A stretch of 64,000 bases of DNA, taken from NCBI GenBank assembly GCA_905250115.1, contig CAJNOI010000184.1, positions 62,001 to 126,000 of the forward strand, written 5' to 3'. The translations under genes were made by a program, and so were the position numbers. The stretch is from Adineta steineri. Its lineage: Eukaryota; Rotifera; Eurotatoria; Adinetida; Adinetidae. Positions 24,349-35,136 of the stretch are shown here, one piece after another. The stretch's first letter is position 1; every line of letters begins with the position of its first letter. Below the pieces are notes generated by a model. The model worked only from the letters and a program-made list of their open reading frames with translations. It was not told the origin of the DNA and ran no database searches.

Positions 24349-24478
24349 GGTGGAAGTGTATGTGAGTGAGGATGTGAAGTATGGATGTGGGTGTGGTGTG
24401 GCTGTGGTGTGGATGTGATGTGGGTGTGGATGTGAGCTAAGGTAAAGAGTATAGCTCTCACCTCGACTCGCACCCTCA
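24349..24478. repeat. Interstitial telomere-like GT-rich tract (TGTGGG-like), with inverted flanks
   Basis: Repeated variants of tgtgggtgtgg, tgtggtgtggatgtg and gatgtgggtgtggatgtgag fill about 24360-24440, bounded by gagggtg on the left and caccctc on the right. TGTGGG is the telomere repeat reported for the bdelloid Adineta vaga, so this is read as a degenerate interstitial telomeric tract. Confidence 0.6.
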
Positions 24479-24484
24479 AAAAAA

Positions 24485-25230
24485 GAAATTTTATCTATTC
24501 ACTTCTATTACAATGATGAAGTTGGCAAAATTCATCAAACGAGCAACAAAGAAAAAGAAAGGAAAAAGATCTTCAACTGATATTAGTGTACTATTATCAT
24601 CAAAATGATAAGGAATAATCAAGTTCAGCAAGTTGGAGATGTTGACAATATCTGAGAATGAGTAAGTGGGTATGGGTAAGGTTCCGAGTGAAATATCAAC
24701 ATCACACCTTCACACTTCTGTCAAACATAATATCCAGTCAAATGAAGAATTCAATGGAGTAATGGATCACTTAGATTAACGAAAATAATTGATTGATGAA
24801 ATATGAATTATAAACCAATATGAATATAGCTTAATCAGACAATCAAAAATACAAAAGAGAAAATGAAATGATCTACTATAGTACAATTTTGAGATCACCA
24901 CATATTTATACATATAAATAAAAAATGAATACTGTATAATAAACGTTCTCGCAAGTTAGTAATATATGCAGTTTTTTTTATTTGCATTTTAGATCGAGAA
25001 ATTTCTTTTTTTTTAGTAATAATCGAAAAAATAAAAACATTTATTTCAGTTTATAAATTTATATAGATTGATATTACTATCGAATATTAATTACTATGAA
25101 TGAATCTATGGAATGAGGAAACGTTGACTAGAATCAAATTTTTTTCAAGATTATTTAGTTTCAATAAACATGGTGGGTGTGAATGTTATGTTCATCTTAA
25201 AACCACACTCACACCCACACCCTATTATAT
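24485..25230. repeat. Dispersed ~0.75-kb repeat, copy 1
   Basis: Matches 32757-33484 along its length. Shared landmarks: gaagttggcaaaattcatc, taatatccagnc...gaagaattc, gatgaaatatgaat, agatcgagaaatttcttttt and gttgactagaa. It ends at a telomere-like GTGGGTGTGAATG followed by the complementary CACACTCACACCC. No open frame of note, so a non-autonomous element or decayed transposon is possible. Confidence 0.75.
25172..25227. repeat. Telomere-like tract in both orientations
   Basis: ggtgggtgtgaatgttatg is followed after about 15 nt by ccacactcacacccacaccc, so GT-rich and CA-rich telomere-like arms form a short inverted pair at the right end of dispersed repeat copy 1. Confidence 0.6.
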
Positions 25231-25234
25231 GTAT

Positions 25235-26256
25235 CGATACTGAACGGTAATGAATACGTAGAAAATCTACTTTTGAAAGTCAAACTTATTCACATGTACT
25301 GCATTGTCAAAATAAAATACAACATCGAAACATACATTTTAAAAAATTCAGTAGAATTCTCATAGGTTTCATCATCTCTTAAATAAATAAATAAATAATT
25401 TTCTTCCGAAGTATCATTAATTCACCATCAAAATTATCAACGCTCGAACTTTTTGTTCGCTCCAATGGCTGAACGTCAGTTAGTTTTCATTAATCCCATA
25501 TCAAATGTATCAAGAATCAGAAGCTGAATCAGATACGCTCTCGATCAGTTTTCAAAAGAAACTTTAAACAAGTTACTTAGTTTTGAAACAGTTTCTGATT
25601 TTCTCAAAAATACTATGTCATTCAAAATCAGATAAAACCGGCATTAGCTTAACAACTAACATGACAACATACACTGAAAATTTTTTTTTCATTTCACGTT
25701 ATTTTACATGACATCTACTAATCAACATTCTCTTGATCATATACTACCAACAATCTTTTATGCTAGTTCGTTTCGTTAACATGCAATAGCTGGTAACTAC
25801 GTTCTATCAATGTGAGATTAGTCCTTGAAAGAAATACATGACAGAATCACAAATAACACTTTGAAATTATACTATCACATCTTCTTGAGTTCAGAGCATA
25901 GTTTAAACAAGAATCAATATATTACGATCATTTTATATTAAAAAAAAGTAGAACACGATTCACACTTTAGTAACCATTGGTTTAAAACAATAGAACAATA
26001 TTATTGTCATTTTTAAATCACCAATGCAATGGAATTCTAATGAGACGATAAACATGTTCTTCTAGTTCAATATGACAGCATCTTCATCATTAACATTTAT
26101 GATTTAGCCAATCGTTTATTCCTCTGAATAAATTCATTCACACGATCTAGAACTCTCTCCTTAACTGGATTGAATGAAAGATCAAGTGAGGTGAGTGTCT
26201 GTGTGAAAAAGTGTAAATGTTTTTATGAAATAGCGGAAGAGAAAAATGAGATTTAC
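25235..26256. repeat. Paralogous 3'-flank block, copy B
   Basis: Second copy of the block at 20735-22092, leading into the last exon of the ART/LRR gene. Relative to copy A it lacks about 370 bp around the GC-rich foldback and has an extra ~45 bp near 25545-25590. Confidence 0.8.
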
Positions 26257-29200
26257 TGTGTTGTTTCTTAATGAATTAGCAAGATGTTGTGCTCCTTTAT
26301 CTCCGATTTTATTGAAACGGAGATCTAGTGTGGTGAGTGTCTGCATGAAAAAATGTAAATGTTTGTATGAAATAGTTGAAGAGAGAATGAGATTTACTAT
26401 ATTTTTGCTTAATGAATCAGCAAGATGTTGTGTTCCGTTGTCTCCGAGTTGATTGCCAACGAGATTAAGTGTGGTGAGTGTCTGTGTGAAAAAGTGTAAA
26501 TATTTGTATGAAATAGTTGAAGAGAGAACGAGATTTACTGTGTTATTTCTTAATGAATCAGCAAGATGTTGTGCTCCCTTTTCTCCGATTGAATTCCACG
26601 AGAGGACAAGTGTGGTGAGTGTCTGCATGAAAGAATGTAAATGTTTGTGTGAGATAGTTGAAGAGAGAATAAGGTTTTTCTTGTTATATCTTAATGCATA
26701 TGGATCTTACTCTTTTTAGTGAATTACTACGATAATGCCTTCTATGATTGGTGGCGAAACGAAACGAAGAAATCGAATAGGTTACATAGAAAGTAGTTAG
26801 CTCACAATGGAATGGGCACCAGCTAGATAGTCGTTTATTGGTGGTGATGTCTCAGAAGGGATGGGTGAATATTGTGGTAGGATTCTGATTTTGTATGAAT
26901 GCTTTAGCAAATATGGAGTGTGGGACGGAAAAATTGAATATTTAATCTGTTATTCGAATATAATAGAGAAATATAAGTTTTTCTGGGTAACTTGGGTAGA
27001 ATTACTTGTAAAAATATGACGGTTTGAGAAAAAAGACACAAGAACTAAGTGTTCAGTTGATAGTAGGAAGTTTGCCACTATAGTATATATGAACTGTTGC
27101 TAATGTAGAATAACTACATATACAGAAAGACGTTTGTTTTACGTTCTGTTAATACTTGGCGGTGTGTCAGCTCGTTTACAGTATAAGTTTTGATTAAGTT
27201 TTTCGAAAACATTTAATGTTAATATTTTTGCTGTGTGGTAAAAATTAGCGAATTGACGAAGTTTTATGGGATATGATCTTAATAGAAAGCTACATACTGA
27301 AGAAGAGAATAGATTTTTTTAAAACTCATTGTTTATTTAAGTTGTTTCCAATATCCGAGGGGAATCTTCAGAAATATGGATGGTGACATGTTCATAAATA
27401 GTTTTTTGATCGTTACTATGATGTTGTTGAAAACCTGACCGATATCGATACGAACTATAAAACCATATTAAGTAGGTAATACTGTCGAAAAACTTGGGTT
27501 ACTACTTTCAGTGGTTCTGTGATCGTATAAAATCTGTGAATATTTTTGAAGCAGAGTAGCCTTTTGAAAAGCTTTTCATAATAGACTGTTGGATATGCTA
27601 GTAAATCATAGGTACGATATAAAGTACATAAAGTTTTGATTTATAAATGTTATTTAGGATGTGATTGTTGATTAGTATTTTTTATTGAAAGTGCATATAA
27701 ATAGATGTTGCTCAATGTCAAATATATGGACAATTTTTAAAAAAAATACTTTTGTCAAGAAGAACATGTGATGTTTATGAATTTGCTGTAGGATTTAATA
27801 ATAAATATGTCTACACTTTTAAAAAAGCATCTATTAACTAGAAAGGATAAGTTATTTTGGAGAATTGCTCAGAGATCGTCAATAATATGCGAAAAAATTT
27901 CTAGATTTTCCCAGTGTCACCATAAACATAAAAGGGGATATTTTAATTGTACTTGTGAATGCATCTATAATAGTGTCGAAAAGTTTATCTTGAAAAAGCT
28001 GACATTGTAAAAACAAGTTAATTTTATCGTGAAAAAATATTTGTACATGATTTTTCATTATTCGAATTAATCTATGATAAAATTCAAAGTCTTCTCAATT
28101 TTTTTAAAGTTATAACAGCTTTAGTAAATTTCAAGTATTACAAAGAAGAATGTTGTTCAAAATTTATGAAATCCTTCGTAGTCGAAAAATACGATTTATA
28201 TTAGTGATATAATGACAACTGATCTCTCTATTTCCTGGATAAAATAATGATTAAATGGCGTTAATATGTTAATCAAACACCACATGAGTCATAAATATCA
28301 GAAGATGTGTGATCATTAAAACTTCTATTGTGTTATACAGACACTTTAAGAATAAAAATTTAAACTCATTTGAAAAAATGTTTCTAATCATGATCAGATA
28401 AATAAGTTGTGATATTACAAAGACTTGATTTATTTATCTTATATGTTGGTTTAGATCGGTTGTAATATGTTTCGACTTTAGACAAAAATGAGGTCATAAA
28501 TAGCTTTCGCATATGATTTTATCTTAACTCATATTTATAATGCAATGTCGATTATGAATCTTTTGAGAATATTTAAGTTTTTGTTTGAGCTGAATAAACA
28601 TATTCTTAGAAAAAATATATGTTCTTAAAATATTGTCAATGGTTTTGTAATTACTACTATATAAATAAGATAACTTTCTTACCGTATTAGTTCGCAGTGC
28701 TTTAGCTAGCACTGCAGCACCTTCATGTGTGATTTTGTTATGAGATAAGTCGAGTTCTGTGCATTGTTGTTGAATGAGTGCCTCGTTGATTATACGTTGG
28801 ATATCGGTATCTGTTATCTCTTGACGTTCATAAGGTATTTTTCGCGATTCAATGTGAGGCTTCGGCTTAGGAACCGGCTTTGGTACTACAGATAGCGTAG
28901 CAGCGGTGCTAACCGGAGTTGTAGTAGTGGTCATGGTGGTAGTTGTTGTTGCTGAAGATTTTGATGTTGTAATTGATGCAATATTTGGAAATCGTGGGGT
29001 AATTTCTTTGAGTTGAATCATAGTAAGATTATTTCCCATATCAAGAGAAGAGTGGACTTCGAATTCTTGTCCAGGAAGAAGAAGTATTTCATCTTCAGTT
29101 TGATAAAATGAATGCTGACGTATATCTTTACCATTGTCACATTCAATACTAAATAAGGTTCTCGTACCAGTCTTTCCAAAAAATTCTTCATTTTTTAGAA

Positions 29201-29690
29201 CTTCAATAGATGATGTACATGAAGAAAATCCCCACCAAACAATTTTTGTACCTTGTGTATATTGTTTTCGTAGGTCTAACTTAACTCCTCGATAAATATT
29301 CCGACGACCAGTTAGTGGAAGTTTTGAAAGACCAGTTAAAAATAGTTTCAGAAACTTAAACCATGGCGGTAATAATGTTGCTCGATTTGTACCTCGTAAA
29401 GTTTCATTAAGAATTATATAAAATGACTTTTGTTGCGGAGACCATTCCAATGAATATAATGCAATCGATGCAGATTCATCAATAGTTAAATCATGTTTTA
29501 GTTCAATAATATTTCCTCTAACTATATGAACCATATGATCGATTTCTGGAACATACGGAATCAAAGGTTGTATAGATTCTTCGAGAGATACAAGTGGCAT
29601 ATTCTCAAAGCCTCTGATTGGTGGTAATCTTCGATTCGATTCCCCAGCTATATCAGAGAAACGATAAGTATGACTTGATTCATCAGTCAT
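26097..29690 (-). CDS. ADP-ribosyltransferase (R-S-ExE class) fused to LRRs
   Basis: Exons 29690-28683, 26622-26539, 26481-26398, 26340-26257, 26198-26097; 453 aa if joined as proposed. The first exon encodes an arginine-type ART fold: YRG with R134, FSS (156-158) for the STS motif, and TEDEILLLPG with E199-x-E201. A Thr-rich linker (about 245-272) and Pro/Lys stretch follow, then a first LRR (CTELDLSHNKITHEGAAVLA..LRTNT) that ends phase 0. The three downstream 84-nt LRR exons and a terminal exon (VLDRVNEFIQRNKRLAKS) have the same phase, which supports the join across a 2060-nt intron. ARTs of this class transfer ADP-ribose from NAD; ART-repeat fusions are expanded in bdelloids. No signal peptide is seen. 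Alternative: two units, with the LRR exons a relic. Confidence 0.7.
26257..26622 (-). repeat. Tandem 141-bp exon-intron LRR units in the ART gene
   Basis: Exon starts at 26622, 26481, 26340 and 26198 are spaced 141-142 bp, the same unit length and intron core as in the F-box/LRR gene. Confidence 0.85.
26665..26712 (-). pseudogene. Relic of a further LRR exon
   Basis: The plus strand aligns with the 3' end of an LRR exon and its donor but the gtaaat donor is lost (aaggtttttcttgttatatc in place of gatttactgtgttgtttctt). Similarity stops at about 26705. A decayed cassette unit at the edge of the array, within the long ART/LRR intron. Confidence 0.55.
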
Positions 29691-30536
29691 TGTGAATATG
29701 AAATCTACATATAAAAAACAAGAGATATTATTCGTTATTCTATGATGATCTTATTTTAGATTAATAGCCCATCTAGATGGTTGCAGGAAGTGGCCCAAAG
29801 TTGGCGTCAGTCGAACTAGATTTCATTAGCCAATGTTTTACCTATCTTTTATATATGGATAATTTCAAGAATAAAGACAGATACCGAGCTTGTATCTGAC
29901 GTTGATTGTTTAATTGTCCTTTTTCGGGACTAGTTCTTTCGGTTGCCACTTAATTACAACTAATTAATTAATTGATGAGAAACTAATTAGAAATAGTTTT
30001 CAACTAAATGATAGAAAAATTCAAGATTTTCAGGTGGACTTCTTCATTCTCGGCAGTAGTTAACTAGCATTAATAAACAACTTCTGAATGCTCCTTTTGG
30101 TTTTCCGAGTATATTTAGGGATGATTCTCGCAACTTTTTCGAGGCCATACGGAGGTCTTCACTATACTTCTCACAACATATCTGTAAATGATCCTTATAA
30201 CTTTTTAAGGCCTGTTTAAGATTGAAGCCTGGATTTAGTACAGTCTTGTTTTTTAGTCTTAACTAACGAGGGAACGTTGTCAGGTGTTGGTCTCGGATTT
30301 CAATTATTTTCCGGTCCATTAGTACTATATAGTGCCCTAATAAAAACCCTAAAAGGATTTGAGTTGTTATTCATTCCTTCAAAGGTTATGACCATTTTAC
30401 TGAATTTTCGACCTAGTCCTGGGTATAGATCGGGAAAAGCTAACTAACGAATTTCGACTTGAAATTTCGCCCATAGATAGATATAATGATCCTAAGGATA
30501 TCCTGAAAATTTCAGCCAAAAAGAATCTTCCGTTAT
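29691..30536. other. Upstream region of the ART gene, up to an assembly gap
   Basis: A splice acceptor (minus strand tatatgtag) lies 14 nt before the ART ATG. The stretch from about 30050 to the gap is less AT-rich than its surroundings and has no open frame; it may be an unclassified repeat. No gene seen. Confidence 0.5.
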
Positions 30537-30636
30537 NNNNNNNNNNNNNNNNNNNNNNNNNNNNNNNNNNNNNNNNNNNNNNNNNNNNNNNNNNNNNNNN
30601 NNNNNNNNNNNNNNNNNNNNNNNNNNNNNNNNNNNN
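30537..30636. other. Assembly gap of 100 N
   Basis: Exactly 100 undetermined bases, the usual size for a scaffold join of unknown length. Sequence and distance across it are not reliable. Confidence 0.99.
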
Positions 30637-30934
30637 TTACGTTGCGAGTCGTAGTCAAGAAATTATTGCCTTCACACTCTTTCTCTCGCTAAATTCTAAA
30701 GTCCGCAGGGTGCTTAATATGGTGAAGTAGATTATTTTCTATATACTGGCGCTAAGGCATATGAAGCTGAGACTATATGGCTCATCCTTACTAACACGAA
30801 TAGTTCAAAACTCCACTGAATCAATAGGTACTCGAATTCATCTTCGGTTGTTGTATTTCTCCACCAAAAGAAAAAAATAACACGACACTTACTACTAACT
30901 TATTAAATAATTTCTTTCTGTTCGTATGAAATTG

Positions 30935-31345
30935 ACAATAATTTTTTCTGAAAAAGAAAATGTAACAATGAGAGCAAAAAATATTTCTTCCGGTATTGAG
31001 AATGTAAGAACGATAATAGACAAGTTTTCTCTACGTAAAAAACTCAAGTAAAAAGAAATACATTTTTTTCAGGAAGGACAGTATAGGAATGGCAGCAGGA
31101 AAAACACATTTGCCAATGAGAATACAGGAATGATGATAGACAAGTTTGTTTTCTGGGAAAGAGCCTGTGAGTATAGGAATAAATAAGTTTTTTTCTGGAA
31201 AGAAAATGCACAAATGAGTAAAAAAAGATTCTTTCAACAAGAAGAATATAATTATGATGATGAACAAGTTATTTCTGGGAAAAAAGTGCAGCAACACAAA
31301 CAAAAAACAATTTTTTCAGGATATATAATGTCGGAATGGCAGTAA
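30935..31345. repeat. Degenerate tandem repeat, ~110-120 bp unit
   Basis: Three to four decayed copies share the order: ttttttctgg/cagga, a GAATG-type block, atgatgatagacaagtt, then ttctggg. Recurrences such as gataatagacaagttttct, gatgatagacaagtttgttt and gatgatgaacaagttattt mark the period. The minus-strand open frame at 31031-31303 is a by-product. Confidence 0.6.
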
Positions 31346-31734
31346 CCTATGTTCACAGAAAATGCCTGTATGTTTTGCTAACTTTCTACAACTAAAAACA
31401 CAAGAAATCCTTGCAAGATCTTTGTCGAATTCTCAAGGATATAGAACGGAGATACAAACGAGGTGTCATAGGAAATACCACTGATTTTTTTAAATTGATT
31501 AGACTCTTCGCGTCATACACATTTTGACATTGTAATTAAAAGCTGGATAGAAAAGTGTTCAATTTAAAGCACAATTTGCTTGATTTATCTTGTTACGATA
31601 GCTAAGATGTTCGTGCAGATTATTTTAACTTATAAGAAATTAAAGACTCAGATTTGGTTGGGTCATTTTCTGTGTTAGATGAGCCACTTTATTTTCGCGT
31701 ATAAGTTCGCTTCCTCTTATGATTCTACTATATT

Positions 31735-31895
31735 CAGATAGTTCTTGAAAAACTACACATACTACGTTCAGATAGAATTTGCAAAAATACAGGTATTATG
31801 TCCAGATAGATTTTTGGGAAACTGGATGTTACATCCAGATAGACCTTTAAAAAATTACAAATAGTACGCCCATGTAGACCTTGAAAGATCATCGT
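31735..31895. repeat. Short tandem repeat, ~38-bp unit
   Basis: About four copies of a unit approximating cagatagaccttgaaaaac then tacaaatagtacgtc (ttcagatagttcttgaaaaa, ttcagatagaatttgcaaaa, tccagatagatttttgggaa, tccagatagacctttaaaaa). Confidence 0.75.
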
Positions 31896-32756
31896 GATGA
31901 CGGAAGAAGGGCAGTAAGTAGGTTGGATGACGGCAAAGGTAGGACTGTAGTATGATCAATTAGTTTTTCCTATACGAAGTGAGCGACATTTCTTTGGTTC
32001 ACATGTTTGGCCCGCTTCTAATGACCGATATTTATGTAATTTTTCGATTATTTTTAATGATATGTCATCTAAATGAACATGAGTTTGATTTCAAGTCACT
32101 GCCACAAACCGAAAGCTCCCAATTGGATATATTTCTTCTCTGTTCTATTCATTCTCATCATTTTTATCTCAATTAGTAAAATGTTTTTCGTCCGTATATA
32201 ACTACAGATTATTTATGAAATAGATGGCAAAGTCTAGAAACACCAGAGCAATCGAGTTTATCACTAGAAGCCCCTAAATAAAAAAAATGTTTAATTGAAA
32301 CTTCAAACTTTTCTGATATTAGTTAATTTATAGTTTCTCTTGTATTTCGATTCAAGCATTATCTCAGAAAACTAGCAATTAATAAACAAAAAATTATATT
32401 CTGTTGCTATGTATTATGAGATTACTTAATAATTAATAGTGTAAAGATTATCGATAGTAGAAATTAGAATAAATATGTAGACTATATTCAAGTAATACGC
32501 AATATTTCAGATATTTATTTAGTACTGTAATTTATGCTATATGTTTAAGAAAAATGTATATTCACGATCAGTTTAGGATATACTCTTGCTTCTCTTAACA
32601 TTACCAGTTATGTTGCTTGAAAAATAAAACTATTTCTTACCGTGTAATGTCTCGCAGAAAATAAAACAGTAAAATGTTCTATAATTCACCTTTACAGCTT
32701 TGCTTTTCGAAAAGGAGATATATTTGTTTTTTTGGTTGTTAAAAAAATAAAAACCT
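31896..32756. other. No gene seen
   Basis: AT-rich sequence between satellites and dispersed repeat copy 2. The open frame at 31979-32176 shows no family features. Confidence 0.5.
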
Positions 32757-33484
32757 TTTATTGACTCACTTCTATTGCAATGACGAAGTTGGCAAAATTC
32801 ATCTAACAAGCAAGGAAGAAAAAGAAAGAAAAAAAATCTCCAGGTAATAGTAGTTAGCTGTTACCATCGTTCTGAGGATGTGAATGTGGGTATGAGCAAT
32901 GTTGCGAATAAAATATAAAAACTATATCCTCATATTCCCTTCAAACCTAATATCCAGCCGAATGAAGAATTCGATTGAGCAACGGATCACTTAGATCAAC
33001 GAAAATAATAAGTTGATGAAATATGAATCACAAATCAATTTAAACATAGCATTATCAGACAATCCACAATGCAAAAGAGAAAATGAAACGACCTAGTATA
33101 GTACAATTATAAGATCATTATGTATATATATGTATAAATTAAAAATAAATATTGTATAATAAATATCATGTCAAATTAATAATACACTCAGTTTTTTTAT
33201 TTGCATTTTTAGATCGAGAAATTTCTTTTTATTTAGAAATAATCGAAAAAATGAAAACATTTATTTCAGTTTATAAATTCATATAGATCGATATTATTAT
33301 CGAAGTTTAATTATTATACATGAATCTTTGGAATAAGCAAATGTTGACTAGAACGAAATTTTTTTCAAGATTATTTAGTTTCAATGAACAGGATGGTCGT
33401 GAATGTGGGTGTGAATATTATGTTCATCTCACACCCATACTCAGATCCACACTCATACCCTTACCCACATCCACCCCACCCTCA
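32757..33484. repeat. Dispersed ~0.75-kb repeat, copy 2, with telomere-like end
   Basis: Second copy of 24485-25230. Its right end (about 33391-33484) carries gtgaatgtgggtgtgaat followed by a CA-rich run (cacacccatactcagatcca, acccacatccaccccaccct), again an inverted telomere-like pair. Confidence 0.75.
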
Positions 33485-33740
33485 AGATCAAACTTATAAA
33501 CATGTATCGTAGTGTAAAAATAAAATACAAACTCGAAACATATATTTGAAAAAATTCAGTTTAATTGTCATAGAATTCTAGATCAAAGATAAAATCTCTC
33601 CATATTCGTTTTATTCTAAAAAAATTCTAATAGGACTTATCAATTTTATAAGTATTGATCATTCACAAATATTATTGACAAATATTATTCTTTCCTCCAA
33701 AGAAAACCTTAGAAATTAATTGAATTTCAGCAGAATATAC
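33485..33740. repeat. Third copy of the 3'-flank block (partial)
   Basis: Matches 20785-21070: caaactta..aacatgta, aaattcagtttaattgtcat, ccatattcgttttattcta and gaaaaccttagaaattaa. No LRR exon follows, so this is a detached fragment of the duplicated unit. Confidence 0.75.
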
Positions 33741-34842
33741 AACTATAAGAAACAAGTGTATCAACAGAATCTTCAAAATTCTAGCATGCCAACATATATA
33801 ATTCAATTTGAATTGATGAAAAATGAACTACATATATTTAATACTCTGCTACAAAGATTCTACAAAGAAATTATAATGCGATCAGCAAAATTCATAACAC
33901 AATAAGCTTTATGAAGAAATCTACTCGTTAATATTAACAAAAATTACATCCTTTCAAAACTGATATTAATAGGTACATTATACGTCTATCTTGATAATCA
34001 AATATTTCGTTGGGAAGTTTTTTTTTTGAAGATAATTTTTCATGATACAAGGTAATGAATAAGTCACGTGTATAGGTTACATTATTATGATGAAATGATG
34101 ACACACGAGAAAAATAGTACAAAGATCAAGAAAAAAGTATAATATATATTACTACGAAATATTTTATCTATCCTACAGTATTTCTACCTTTCGAATTGTA
34201 TCATTGGATTTTTTGAGAGATAACTTTAGGTAGAATAATATATTTTTAGTTGATAATCAATTTGAATGATCGAACTCTATTTTTATTTTAATTCGAAGCA
34301 TATATAATCATCAATAAACATTTATTTAACTGATTAATTTTGAAATAAATGTTAGTAAGTACTGATTAGTACCCAATTTTTCTATTATTAGCTGCAAACG
34401 ATTTTGCGATTATTACACAAACGAAAAAAAATGCTTTTATTGTTACAAGGCTATGTCCATGATGACGTACAATAAATCTATGTATTTTTTTCTCTCTTTT
34501 ATCTTCTATAGTCTTATGATATTCATGTAGCGAAATTACTCCTTGTTGGTATAAAATACATATGATTGGTAATAGATAGAGGTAGAAACGAAAGATTAAA
34601 CCAAACCAGTTATGACTAATTAGTGTATATATATATGAAAAGAAAAAAACTTCGATAGAATAAAAATATATCAAGCGTAAATACGTATATTTATCGTTTA
34701 TTGATCAAACAACGGCCTCGAAATTAATGCTTATATACATACGAGTCAGTAAATTTGTGAGCATCATCAAATATATATCCTACTGATCGTCATTCAATTC
34801 TTTTATTTTGATATACTAAGAATAAATATTATATTGTTTATA
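33741..34842. other. No supported gene
   Basis: AT-rich spacer. Open frames at 33720-33905 (+), 33934-34122 (-) and 34366-34674 (-) are low-complexity, lack domain features and have no clear splice partners. Confidence 0.5.
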
Positions 34843-34863
34843 TTTATTATAGATTCAATAAAA

Positions 34864-35136
34864 ATGGGAAATAATCTAAAATCTCGTCTTCATATACATA
34901 AAAAAGACGATCATTCATCACATGATCATGATCATGATCACGATCATGGTGCACATGCATCAACTCATGGTACAAACGCAGCTCACAATGAAGTTGATGA
35001 AAAAATAATGAGTGGTACTAATCGTGCTCGTGCTGCAGATCCACATGCATCAGATACTAGTCGAGGAGCAGTACCCGCACCTTCTCATACTGAACCAGCA
35101 CAAACAACGACGACTGTAACTCGTGGACGTCCATAA
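34864..35136 (+). CDS. Small predicted N-myristoylated, His/Asp-rich protein
   Basis: Single-exon frame of 90 aa. The start at 34864 was chosen because an acceptor (tttattatag) ends 11 nt upstream and the N-terminus MGNNLKSRLH fits the N-myristoylation consensus (Gly2, Asn3, small residue at 6). A (D-H)n tract at about residues 16-27 (SSHDHDHDHDHG) could bind divalent metal. The C-terminal half is Ala/Thr/Pro-rich and disordered, ending VTRGRP. I recognise no family. Its neighbour at 35658 has the same gene layout. An AATAAA lies about 65 nt past the stop. Confidence 0.6.
   Translation: MGNNLKSRLHIHKKDDHSSHDHDHDHDHGAHASTHGTNAAHNEVDEKIMSGTNRARAADPHASDTSRGAVPAPSHTEPAQTTTTVTRGRP

Noticed and set aside
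26246..26719. Two plus-strand frames (68 and 88 aa) across the LRR exons
   Set aside because: Antisense shadows of repeated LRR exon/intron units; their repetition simply mirrors the 141-bp repeat.
27807..28010. 67-residue plus-strand frame with several Cys and His inside the ART/LRR intron
   Set aside because: Cys/His spacing fits no zinc finger I know, there is no acceptor pattern at the start, and no homologous copy in the window.
34366..34674. 102-residue minus-strand frame, hydrophobic
   Set aside because: Aromatic/Ile-rich translation of AT-rich DNA with no clear membrane-protein family and no splice partners.
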